A DNA stretch of 64,000 nt from Adiantum capillus-veneris (taxonomy: Eukaryota; Streptophyta; Polypodiopsida; Polypodiales; Pteridaceae), in NCBI GenBank assembly GCA_014529385.2, contig CM043968.1, forward strand, positions 30,575,013 through 30,639,012, given 5' to 3'. The position numbers and the translations under genes were made by a program. The notes below the pieces were generated by a model, which saw only the letters and a list, made by a program, of their open reading frames with translations, had not been told where the DNA came from and did no database searches. The number at the start of each line of letters is the position of its first letter. Position 1 is the stretch's first letter. Of this stretch, positions 24,501 to 33,691 are shown piece by piece.

Positions 24501-24971
24501 TCCAAAAACAATGACTTCACCTTGATCCTTGTAATAAGCAATGTCTTCCTCTAGTTCAACAAAGGGCTGATCTCTATCCATATTCAAGCGAGCATAAAAG
24601 TTGGAGTCATAGTGAGGAATGTAGCAGCCGGCCACAAACATGACTTGACCATTTGGTGGGCTGATTTTCAGCCATAAGTAGCGTTTATACTTATCTTCTT
24701 TGACAATGGAAACATCTTTCAAACCCTTTTTGGTCATACATGCTATGCCTCCTTGGCCTCTTCGTTGCTTTGCATTTTTGGCCCACATCAAAGAATGTAC
24801 ATCGTATTTGTCAAATCCAAGAATTCGTTGCGCATCATGCTCCCATGTTTCGACAAGAAGTATCACATCGGAGTCATTCGTAAGCTCATCAATGCCAATT
24901 CCCGCATTCCATGGATACCCGTTACAATTCCAAAAGCTTATTCGCAAGCGTGAGTTGGTCTCATAGATCAT
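21591..24971 (-). CDS. LINE ORF2: endonuclease-reverse transcriptase
   Basis: A 1126-residue uninterrupted protein for target-primed reverse transcription in the nucleus. Residues 1-275 form an AP-type endonuclease: SFWNCNG (12-18), LLVETWE, VIFGD-like VFGDMNART (about 156-164), SVIDYMM (238-244) and SDHRML (265-270). The reverse transcriptase spans about 505-790: NNYRTIMVGS, QAGFRKHHST, CCFVDFKKAFD (about 612-623), GVKQGCPLSP and LLYADDVVLLA (catalytic YADD about 720-723). A Cys/His cluster near 1065-1090 (CTLCPRQ...HTLLEC) fits the C-terminal zinc motif of L1-like LINEs. No RNase H domain was seen. All key residues appear present, so it may be active. The clade is unassigned, L1-like at most. 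Confidence 0.9.
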   Translation of the reverse strand: MIYETNSRLRISFWNCNGYPWNAGIGIDELTNDSDVILLVETWEHDAQRILGFDKYDVHSLMWAKNAKQRRGQGGIACMTKKGLKDVSIVKEDKYKRYLWLKISPPNGQVMFVAGCYIPHYDSNFYARLNMDRDQPFVELEEDIAYYKDQGEVIVFGDMNARTNMLQHDTQQVDMPHVSRRVDDSYMYNRSSNDAKEVDHYGKSLLHMCNSTGMLIANGVSLWQGTNDFTCRKHNGASVIDYMMFSEATLECIQSFTLGEWNPESDHRMLCIDLKCGKRPEHVASNHDVNHLYLRLDFKRALIYADMVDQMLSMIEHQGSPTLECKWKVFKEVIFSCAKECFSAKHMSCKRSKKGSTKKKWFDMECSQARKHLLRLDAIKDKEVYLECSHTYKALVQKKRRRWEVEKQLLLAKEKAHACGKFWQNLKGKRVESFGDLTLEDMYMHCKNLYEQPNVDKMEGCSSLPFMSPFFTIEDVCRALEKLATRKAGDLQGVKAEMIKWTSKKTRYWICDMFNLALQYGMPHDWSANWIKPLHKGGDVNNVNNYRTIMVGSLMAKLFGCIMEMKISEWAEKNGKRALGQAGFRKHHSTIDHLVTLRVLMEASRLKGKKLYCCFVDFKKAFDMVPRGNLWRRMQSLQVPREFMHAVFRIYQKVICRLRMGDGISEFFASTIGVKQGCPLSPTLFGLLIDELEYMVLDFMQQEGIEEVKIGNAVIMLLLYADDVVLLAHTLEDAQKLMSVLERFCLHSGLIVNGSKTKVMLVKTLNDENPCIVYNNEKLEVVDHFKYLGLEVPSNHKWKDCAMRRLEAGKRAYYAFENMCNAGEIKCWALKKYLFDTLVTPVLLYGVEVWGGSIGKSTWKEFENVQKRFLTNFLQVKTQTPYMLLLLESGSLPIEVLGMERVVEYMRKTQRSPLHRLPRIAYEASQKVQKTCKSKILSSGWMLDIKKWFGRWDACHLVKDASIDSQVNEAFLQRQCIMAWEKFGGSRFSHYTTHVAPNYKSLFFSERGNRTHSYILEPIPLSAIRTIASIRLSSHSLRCETGRWGTGEECHRLCTLCPRQVRESEYHTLLECSAFDHIRSSFPHIFSHELSLHTFLSQPRCGLSIATLISAIFEHRESLMNSTHTT

Positions 24972-24977
24972 GTGTCC

Positions 24978-25919
24978 CTATTTGTTGGGTGGACTTGCAT
25001 CCTCCTCAAGTGCCTTTTCTTCTTGAGATGATACCTTAACCTTCTTGCTTCTTTTCTCGTATGCTTTGCGACGTACATTTTGTTGCATAAGAGTGCGATC
25101 CTCATATACATTACAACCCGTTCCTTTGAGGTAGATCCAACCATTGTCAAGGATGATCTTTCTCTTTATCTCATCAGCCATGGTACATACAATAGGTCTT
25201 TCTCTCGAGCGAGGGACTCCTTGTTTTCCAACTCGATGTGCACCATAAGCCATGATTCCTGACATGCCAAAGTGTGTAGCAAAAAACTCTTCAATAGCAA
25301 CCGCAAGAGATTGGGGTGTTTCCATGCTTTCCTCCTTGATTCCACGAATGACGATGTTCTTTGAGCGTTTTTGTCGTTCTTGCAATTCTTGAGTGTCCAC
25401 ATTCTCTACATTCTTTGCTTGGACAACGGCTTGCGTGATAGGAGATGTAGAAACCACATTATCCTTACATATATCAGCCCATGATTTGGATGCATTTCTC
25501 ATCTCACATACATCATGTCGTATTGTATCTATCGTTTCCTCTTTCAATACATGATCACTCTCAACTTTGCTCAAGCGCTCTTTCACTACATTCATGTCCA
25601 CAAGAGAGCGTTTACATTCTTGAACTTCATTCTCAAAATGCATCAAGCGCGTTGTTTGCATTTCAAGAACCTTCTTGAGGTGCTCATTCTCCACAACGAG
25701 AACTCTTAAAGTACCATTCTCCATTGCAAGTGCGCGCAACTCTTCACCTTGCTTGTTGACGGTTTCTTGTAACGAGATCAAGTAAACCATGATAATTGCT
25801 TCCGTTGTTGTAGACGATGTGGTTGGATTAGCATCCAAATTCCTTGGAGATTTTGCATCATTCTCCATGGCGAGTGTGGCTTTTCCACCCTTGCGAGTTT
25901 TGTCTGACATTGCCTTCAA
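24978..25919 (-). CDS. LINE ORF1 protein (coiled coil + RRM-like)
   Basis: A 313-residue protein, start ATG at 25919. Residues about 45-135 have heptad-rich, charged sequence (LRALAMENGTLRVLVVENEH; ERLSKVESDHVLKEE), a likely trimerising or dimerising coiled coil. Residues about 170-265 begin RSKNIVIRGIKEES and continue with VGKQGVPRSRERPIVCTM, resembling the RRM and C-terminal domain of L1-type ORF1p, an RNA-binding chaperone that coats the LINE RNA. The C-terminus is Lys-rich. It lacks the CCHC knuckle typical of many flowering-plant LINE ORF1 proteins. It ends in TAG, and ORF2 starts two codons later in the same frame. The domain call is from sequence pattern, not a search. Confidence 0.75.
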   Translation of the reverse strand: MKAMSDKTRKGGKATLAMENDAKSPRNLDANPTTSSTTTEAIIMVYLISLQETVNKQGEELRALAMENGTLRVLVVENEHLKKVLEMQTTRLMHFENEVQECKRSLVDMNVVKERLSKVESDHVLKEETIDTIRHDVCEMRNASKSWADICKDNVVSTSPITQAVVQAKNVENVDTQELQERQKRSKNIVIRGIKEESMETPQSLAVAIEEFFATHFGMSGIMAYGAHRVGKQGVPRSRERPIVCTMADEIKRKIILDNGWIYLKGTGCNVYEDRTLMQQNVRRKAYEKRSKKVKVSSQEEKALEEDASPPNK

Positions 25920-26175
25920 GTCGGGAACAAAAACGCAAAGTTTTGACAGTTTTTTCAGTTCTGAGATGCTGTTACAGCAAAGCCTTCCATTACACAGAAA
26001 AATTATGTCTTTACATCAATGCGTAGAGGGCTTCGTGCTCTTCGATTGAGGCTATAGATCACCTAAATCGGAGTTCGGATGAGCAAGTTATGGTCAAAAG
26101 AGTGAACTGCTGTGTACTAGGTCAAAAAACGGCTGTGTGTCGGGACAGTAGCCCGAAAGCTCACTCTCTCTCTCC

Positions 26176-26176
<1 letters not shown>

Positions 26177-26221
<45 letters not shown>

Positions 26222-26321
26222 TCTACCTAATCTTATCACCTTCTTGGGTGGAAGCGCAAAAAGATTATTCATCCATTGGGAGCCATGTCACACGTGGCCA
26301 TAAGCATGGACACACACACAC

Positions 26322-26380
<59 letters not shown>

Positions 26381-26470
26381 TCTACCTAAGCTTATCACCT
26401 TCTTGGGTGGAAGCGCAAAAAGATTATTCTTCTATTGGGAGCCATGTCACACGTGGCCATAAGCATGGAC
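26177..26470. repeat. GA tracts with a 159-bp-spaced duplicated segment
   Basis: GA tract 26177-26219, then a unique segment 26219-26311 (aactctacctaa...agcatgga c), (CA)n 26310-26321, a GA tract to 26378, and a second copy of the unique segment at 26378-26470. The copies are 159 bp apart and differ at a few bases (aatctta/aagctta; catccattg/cttctattg). This is a tandem duplication whose unit includes one GA tract. Confidence 0.9.
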
Positions 26471-26989
26471 AAAGAGCCTTCATTTAAGTGTAATGAAGTG
26501 TGCCTTCATTGTGAATTTGTTAGCATCTTCATTATAGCAAGGTGGGCTTTTAAACATATAGAGTGATAGAGTGATTAGGATGGACATGCTACGTCAAGTT
26601 TGCGAGGATTGTATTCTTTCAAGAGTCATTGCTTTAGTGGGAGGAAAAAGGGTGGTTTGTATAAGTTACAAGTTTTCAACGTATTTGGATTGCTTTGTTT
26701 GCATCTTTTGATATTGATTTAAATAGAGGTTCTTCAGGTATGTCTGTGAAATGGTACAACACAATATAACTACCTAAATAGATAGTCTCTCCAAAAAATT
26801 CCATTACCAACCTTTTCCCCACTCTAGGAACTTGAAAATTAGCCTAAGATCCTTCTTCGAAAACTTAGGAAGGTTTTGTCTCAAGGGATACATACTTGAA
26901 TTCTTGGTAGAATGCTTTGTGAGAATAATAAATGCTCTTTACACAAAAGAATTAACAAGATTTTTGACAGAGGAACAAATTATGAGAGT
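26471..26989. other. Unassigned intergenic DNA
   Basis: AT-rich sequence of about 500 bp with no ORF of note and no recognised element. Confidence 0.5.
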
Positions 26990-27185
26990 TTAAATCTCTC
27001 TCTCACTCTTTCATTCTCTCCACACACATACAAACAATGTGGTCAACATTAACAACACTCATCGAGTGTCCCACGCACATTGTAGACGGCAGAAAATACA
27101 ACAAGACACACCTCTAAAATGGGCTTGAACTTGCGAAGTCCGAGCCAGAGATGCAATGCATACCACTATGCTACATGCAAACATC
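26990..27185 (-). mobile_element. tRNA-derived SINE candidate
   Basis: On the minus strand, from about 27178 down, tagcatagtgg fits the RNA polymerase III A box, and 31 bases later agttcaagccc fits the B box, the spacing of a tRNA. The rest (gtcttgttgtatt...) runs about 120 bp and ends in a GA-rich tail (gagagaatgaaagagtgagagagaga) near 26995. The acceptor stem is not well paired, so it is not a working tRNA. A single copy in the window means boundaries and family status are inferred. Confidence 0.5.
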
Positions 27186-27787
27186 AGCGAGGGATGGCAG
27201 AGCTACGTCTCTTATCACACAAAAAAATGATGCCCCCCAAAAAGCGCAATGACCAGCTAAGTCGGTCACACCCACCGACATGCTTACAAGTGAGCTGATT
27301 TGAGGTGAGCGGCTACGCCGACAGCAGCAATCGTCAGCAACTCGGGGAGTTTAATTTGAGTCTCAGGGTTGCAAAGCAGTCGAGGGTGAATGTGGCACGA
27401 ACTGGCCTGGGTGACGTTGTACGTTGGGCAACAGCAACGTCGATAGCGACAACAAGCAGGGGCGGTCATGTGGAGCAAAGTGCAACAAACTATAGGGGGT
27501 TGAACTATAGCTGCAAGCTAGAGTGTGGGAGCGGGACTAGCTGGGGTTGCAGCTAGCGATGACAAGCCCATGCACTTAGGTCCTGCCTCCAAAAATGGAT
27601 CAAAGCGAGTCTCCGTTAAGGACGTTGGAGAACGCTACAATATTGCCACCTTTGGCATCATAGAGAGGATTGCAAGAGTCAAAATAGTTACAGTTGCGGC
27701 AACTCCTCACATGATCTTCCGGCATGTGTATGCCTACATACACACTTGGCACCACCGAGCTGCATCACAAAGGTCGTGGACCATCCT

Positions 27788-27790
<3 letters not shown>
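27186..27790. other. Unassigned DNA with no supported gene
   Basis: GC-richer stretch with short ORFs on both strands (for example 27305-27556 +) that resemble nothing recognised and lack any motif. Confidence 0.4.

Positions 27791-27861
<71 letters not shown>
27791..27861. repeat. (GA)35 microsatellite
   Basis: Perfect GA run of about 70 bp. Confidence 0.97.
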
Positions 27862-27864
<3 letters not shown>

Positions 27865-28977
27865 CAAGGAGCCATCTTGCAAGTGATAGCGGGAAAAAGA
27901 GCAGTGCAATCGGGTGGCCTCTGTACTCGTGCACACTCCACAAACCACGCCTCATGCAAACAAGCAAAGAACAAAACAAAGGGGGCACCACCCTAAATTA
28001 AGAGGTTTAGGGACCTCACACATAGTGCACATAGGCAAGTGAGACTTCTAGCATTATGATGGCATCAAAACATATGGCAAAACACATAAAAACGAAGCTT
28101 AGGGACCTTATGTAGCATATATATACACAAGACATCAGCTTAACAATACAACGGCATCTGATCATACATAACAAGGATATAGAGAAGCAAGCCAAGGATG
28201 GCATAATCCCTTGTCAAAAACAATCAACCCAGCAAGTAGGTATGATCCTACTAGCAACACATCAATACCTTAGAGAATGATGGCGAGGATGGTGGCCATG
28301 GAGCATGAGAGAAGACTCTTTATTTAGGTTTTAGGGCTAGTAATGTAGCATACTAGAGGGGGAGAGAGAGAGGGAGAGAGAGTAGAGCTCCATCCATAGC
28401 TCCTCGTTGTGAGCAATGTCGTCATAGCTTCGTTGCTTGGTGAAGTGGGTGAAGTGTTAGTTTGGAGTGAGAGAAGGCCTCCTTATATAGGTTTCTGAGA
28501 GGGTTTAGGATTAGGGATAAACATGCTTAAATCCGCTGATTGGGGTTACTTTTTGCTTAGGATGGTCAACAGATTGAGGTCACCTGATATGTCACCATCA
28601 AGATATTCTCTAGAGTGATGTGAGAGGGGAGGGTAAATGCTGATTTTTCTGATTGTGACACATGGGGATAAGGCCTTGACCAGCATTTAAGAGCAGGTAA
28701 GGTGGCTGTTGAAACTGGAGGTTCTGCACATGTCAGGGGGGGACTTGCTGGGTCCTCCTGAATATCAAATTCTCAAAAAGTCCTCAACCATGGCTTCTTT
28801 TGACATGTGTTCTTTGAAAAAATCAGCATGTCTCTTTTCAACTCAAAAGTCTTTATCCTTGTTGACTCACCTTTACCATAAGATTTTCCCCTTTTCTCCT
28901 CCTGTAACTGCATTGTTGATGCCCAATCACTGCTTCTAGTAACAGTGAATTGTTACCTACCAAATACTTATGGTGCA
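27862..28977. other. Unassigned DNA with a minus-strand TATA-like site
   Basis: No coding region recognised. On the minus strand CTATATAAGG at 28490-28481 is followed by a C/T-rich leader, as in LTR or gene promoters. This could be the U3 end of a solo LTR on the minus strand, but no second copy or ends were found. Confidence 0.25.
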
Positions 28978-29100
28978 GTAAAAAATATTTACCATGGGTA
29001 AAAAAAGTTACTGTAGGTAAAAAGTGATTTGTATTTACCATGTAGGTGAAAAATATTTACTGTAGGTAAAAAATATTTACTGTCGGTAAAAAAGTAAAAA
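28978..29100. repeat. Degenerate short tandem repeat, gtaaaaaatatttac units
   Basis: Five to six imperfect units built on the core gtaaaaaatatttac followed by c/t-rgtgggtaaa lie within about 120 bp. Each unit is itself an inverted repeat (gtaaa...tttac), so short hairpins are possible. Confidence 0.7.
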
Positions 29101-29526
<426 letters not shown>

Positions 29527-29653
29527 AGAAGAAGAAGAAAATAATGATGATGATCATGATGAGAAGAAGCACTTTTAACCTCATAGGAACAACAAAAACA
29601 GGTCTTAGATATCTAGCCAAGGAGCCTTAAATTAACTCCTTACCACATGATGG

Positions 29654-30712
<1,059 letters not shown>

Positions 30713-31392
30713 GAAGTTTTAACAATCCCAAGAGACCTCTAACTTCTATCCAAGGAGTCTTGAACTCAATCCACTTTGTTCAAGAGGAAACTAGGACAAT
30801 CAAGTAGATGATCAGTTGAAGGACTGCAATGTGAATTATGCGAAGGAACTAACATTGAGAGAAAAAATCAACACTCTAGCATGAAATATCTACTATATGC
30901 CATCAATGTGGTGTTCTTCATGTGCTTAATACTAGGAATATATACTTTGTAACTCTACCATGACTATATGTTGCCCATTTTTAGATAGGAACTCTTTCTT
31001 TGGGAGTAGTTAAGAGTCATATCTTGCAAGGAAAACAAAAATCTTGCTTAGAGCCCCATGGAATGGATACTGTTTAGTGCTCTCAAGGAAAAGGAGATCT
31101 TAAACATACTCGTAGAAATTTTGTTCATTGTTGAGAGAGAGAGAGAGAGAGTTATATATTCTTTGCCAATGGTGTCCCTACAATACACAAGTGCATCGAA
31201 TGGTTGTAGATCCACTTTTTGGGCATTAGTAGGTAGATTGAGAAACTTATTTTAATGTAGAGGACTAAGTATAGGATAACTAAACATTCATTATATAGTT
31301 AATATTACATGATGCAAACACAAAGAAAGCATTGAAAAATGTTTCCTTTGAAGAGAAAATGCTGGTAGAAGAATGAAGCATTTATTTTTCTA
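30713..31392. other. Unassigned DNA, possibly the body of a Helitron
   Basis: AT-rich, with no coding potential. It lies upstream of a Helitron-type 3' terminus at 31393-31421, so part of it may be a non-autonomous Helitron. No 5' TC terminus could be identified. Confidence 0.3.
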
Positions 31393-31421
31393 GCCGTAGC
31401 AACGCGTGGGTCACATACTAG
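31393..31421 (+). mobile_element. Helitron 3' terminus candidate
   Basis: gccgtagcaacgcgtggg (31393-31410) followed after seven bases by CTAG (31418-31421) and a T matches the plant Helitron 3' signature: a short GC hairpin about 10 bp before CTRR, inserted before T. The hairpin is degenerate, with G-T pairs replacing the usual CCCGT/ACGGG stem. Rolling-circle transposition would use this as terminator. The 5' end is unknown. Confidence 0.5.
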
Positions 31422-31678
31422 TTCAAATCAAAGAACAAGAGACAAGGGGAGTGCTTATAAGCTACTTAGGCCAAACACTCCCCCCTTCCTAGCCATTGCA
31501 TACCCTCCTGCAAGTTGGAGAATGTCTTTAGTAGTCAAATTTTTGCTTCTCTAGAGACTTGAGAACCTGGTGAACTTAGTTGCTCTTGCCATAATGTTTG
31601 CTTTTAATGATAAATCTCTAAGTGTACTATTGAGCAATGTACTTTGATAGGCAATATGTCGATCTTGCAGGTCTTAAG
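31422..31678. other. Unassigned DNA
   Basis: No feature recognised. Confidence 0.4.
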
Positions 31679-32380
31679 TCATTGGGTTGAAGATGGTTGA
31701 AGAAGGCCCATCATGAACGCCTCCTCAAATGTTTGCATGTAAAGCAAGGGTAGAAACATGATCCTAGCGTACATACCGATGATTGCATTATTTGATGGTG
31801 CCTTTGTCTCTAGGTTCCAACTGATGCCCTCAATGCCTTCAAGGAAAACCTTCCATAAGTGCTCTATTGTCTCCATATCATCAATGGCTTTGATGCAAGT
31901 AAGGATCATCTTAGCTATCTTACATGTCATCTGACATGTAAAGTCCAGTCCATCTTGTAGAAATTTGAAGGTAACCCTGAGTGTATGTAACATGTACGAT
32001 TTGATGGGTTTGTGGTTGTGTGTAGGTTTGGCAATGATAGGGTAGTTGAGCACCATTGGTCTTCTACTCTTCCATAATGCATGTTTCTAGGATTGCCTTC
32101 TTGGGATAGGGCAATACGTTGGGTCCATCCGCAAGTGCTCGGGGGAATTTCTGTAAGTGGTCTCATTCTGAGGCCACTTTTCAAACCACTTATTTTTCCA
32201 TAATGGGTGGCTCTCCAGGATGAGTAACACTTGATCTTTGGTGACTACTACCCCTTCATAATTGCCTTGTGCATTGAGCTCTACAGTTGATAGTAGCTTC
32301 TTCTTCCATAGGTTCACCTCTTGCTTCCACAGTATGAAGCAAGAGGTGAACCCACTGCCACAGTACGTCTCAACCCTCAC
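31679..32380 (-). pseudogene. Unidentified coding-like sequence with one in-frame stop
   Basis: On the minus strand one frame stays open from 32380 to 31679 except for a single stop at 32087-32089, giving about 230 codons. Readable pieces include KDQVLLILESHPLWKNKWFE, MDPTYCPIPRR, TCKIAKMILTCIKAIDDMET and EHLWKVFLEGIEGISWNLET. No family was recognised. It could be a piece of an unknown transposon protein or a captured gene fragment. The N-terminal part overlaps a perfect inverted repeat at 32311-32352, so the start is uncertain. Confidence 0.35.
32311..32352. repeat. Perfect 17-bp inverted repeat (hairpin), 8-base loop
   Basis: Left arm ggttcacctcttgcttc at 32311-32327, loop cacagtat, right arm gaagcaagaggtgaacc at 32336-32352. 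The arms pair perfectly. Confidence 0.95.
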
Positions 32381-32689
32381 ACATGCACACAGCTACTCAA
32401 GGTCACTCTCTTACACCAAACACCACCGATCCAAGGAGGCACACAGATCCACACTGCCGGCGCTGTCGAATACCACAAGAGTAGGGGAAAGAAGGAGAAA
32501 AGGTGAGATGACACAAAACCGGGCAACAATGGCTTGATATTGCTTCAAGAAAACACTTATAAAGCTTGCAATGCCATCAAAACGGTCTTCTTCATGAGAA
32601 AACACTACAGGTGTTTGAGAGGAACACACCTCTGCCAAGAAACCTCTCTTTGCAGGATTCTAAATGGCTCAAAAAGTCCTTAAAATGAT
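32381..32689. other. Unassigned DNA upstream of the gypsy C fragment
   Basis: No recognised coding region; it joins the gypsy C integrase homology at about 32690. Confidence 0.4.
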
Positions 32690-32839
32690 TTTAAATATAC
32701 CTTTTATAAGGGGGATCTTACATCTTTTAGCAAAAGAGAAAGTTGATGCCTGAGCCTTTGAGGCATATTGTAAGCTATATACCTTTTGGAAAGTGGGGTG
32801 TGGAAGTAACAGATCCGCTTCCATGCACCAAGAATGGGA
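32690..32839 (+). pseudogene. pol: Gypsy C integrase fragment, left part (host of copia A)
   Basis: Plus-strand frame reading MPEPLRHIVSYIPFGKWG then DPLPCTKNGK up to the insertion point. The same block in G1 reads MPEPQTPILSYGPFEKWG, so C is a Tat-like Ty3/gypsy integrase. At the first catalytic Asp position C has Glu (KWGVEV). The sequence is cut at 32839 by copia A and continues at 41966. No gag, RT or left LTR of C was found upstream. Confidence 0.8.
32835..32839 (+). repeat. Target-site duplication of copia A, left
   Basis: tggga precedes the left LTR and is repeated at 41966-41970 after the right LTR. Confidence 0.9.
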
Positions 32840-33489
32840 TGTTAAGTATGGAGGTTGATTTACCCCTTATAATTTTTTGTATTAAAAATGTACATTTGTA
32901 AGGCCCCCGTTATGAGGAGAATCCATCGTGCGTGAACAAAAATCACTCGCCGAAAACCAAAATTTTCATGGATCGCCGTAATATCCTTTTTCGTCGGAAT
33001 ATTATCGCCGGACAAACTCTGAAAAGTGATCGAAAACCAGCCGGCCATTTGGCACGTTGGCCGGTGCTCGGTAGTCAATGGCTGGTGGCCGGTGGTCGAA
33101 CGTCAATGGCCCGTGGCCAGTGGCTGAATTCAATGACAAGTGGCCGATTTCGAAGATGGACTTATCTTCTCAAAGGCGGCCACACATGGGCAGATTGGAG
33201 GGTCCAATTTGGCCTTATCAACACAAGGGCGGCTACAAACGGTTGCCTTTCATGAGAGAGGGTAACCCTTTTGGCCTATAAAAGAAGGCCTCTTCTACAC
33301 ACAAAAACGGATTGTGAAGCATTTTGGTGCATTGTGAAGTTGATGTGAGGTGGTGATAGTGAAGCGAGGCGGGAGCTCCAAAAGGGTATAACCCCTTTGT
33401 AATCTACTTCTTGTTTTGAAGTACTAAAGCCATTGAGTGGCTGCTTTCTCGTGGATGTAGCCCATATTGGGTGAACCACGTATATCATG

Positions 33490-33548
<59 letters not shown>

Positions 33549-33627
33549 AATCTCTTGTGTGTGAAAATTATCTCTCCATTAAGTAATCTACTCAATTATC
33601 TACTTAGCTACATCATATTTCCTAACA
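32840..33627 (+). repeat. Left LTR of copia A (788 bp)
   Basis: Begins TGTTAAGTATGG and ends CATATTTCCTAACA. The TATA box TATAAAAG is at 33277-33284. The region about 33040-33150 carries ggccggtgg-type minirepeats, and a (CT)n run lies at 33494-33542. Confidence 0.92.
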
Positions 33628-33629
33628 AC

Positions 33630-33645
33630 TGGTATCAGAGCAAGG
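33630..33645 (+). other. Primer-binding site of copia A
   Basis: TGGTATCAGAGCAAGG, two bases after the LTR, is the standard plant copia primer site complementary to the initiator tRNA-Met 3' end. Confidence 0.9.
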
Positions 33646-33691
33646 TTTGCTCGTAGCTAAAGTATCTCAAGGAAATGATTACTTGAACTGA

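Larger units (their letters stand above)
21517..26160 (-). mobile_element. Two-ORF LINE (non-LTR retrotransposon)
   Basis: About 4.6 kb on the minus strand: 5' leader (about 26160-25920), ORF1 25919-24978, ORF2 24971-21591, then a 3' end with a (CTAT)n tail at 21517-21538 (gatagatagatag on the plus strand). It lies between GA-rich sequence at 21511 and the GA tract at 26177, so it may have inserted into a GA microsatellite. The target-site duplication cannot be separated from the repeat. Both ORFs are uninterrupted, and this is the best-preserved coding element in the window. Confidence 0.85.
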
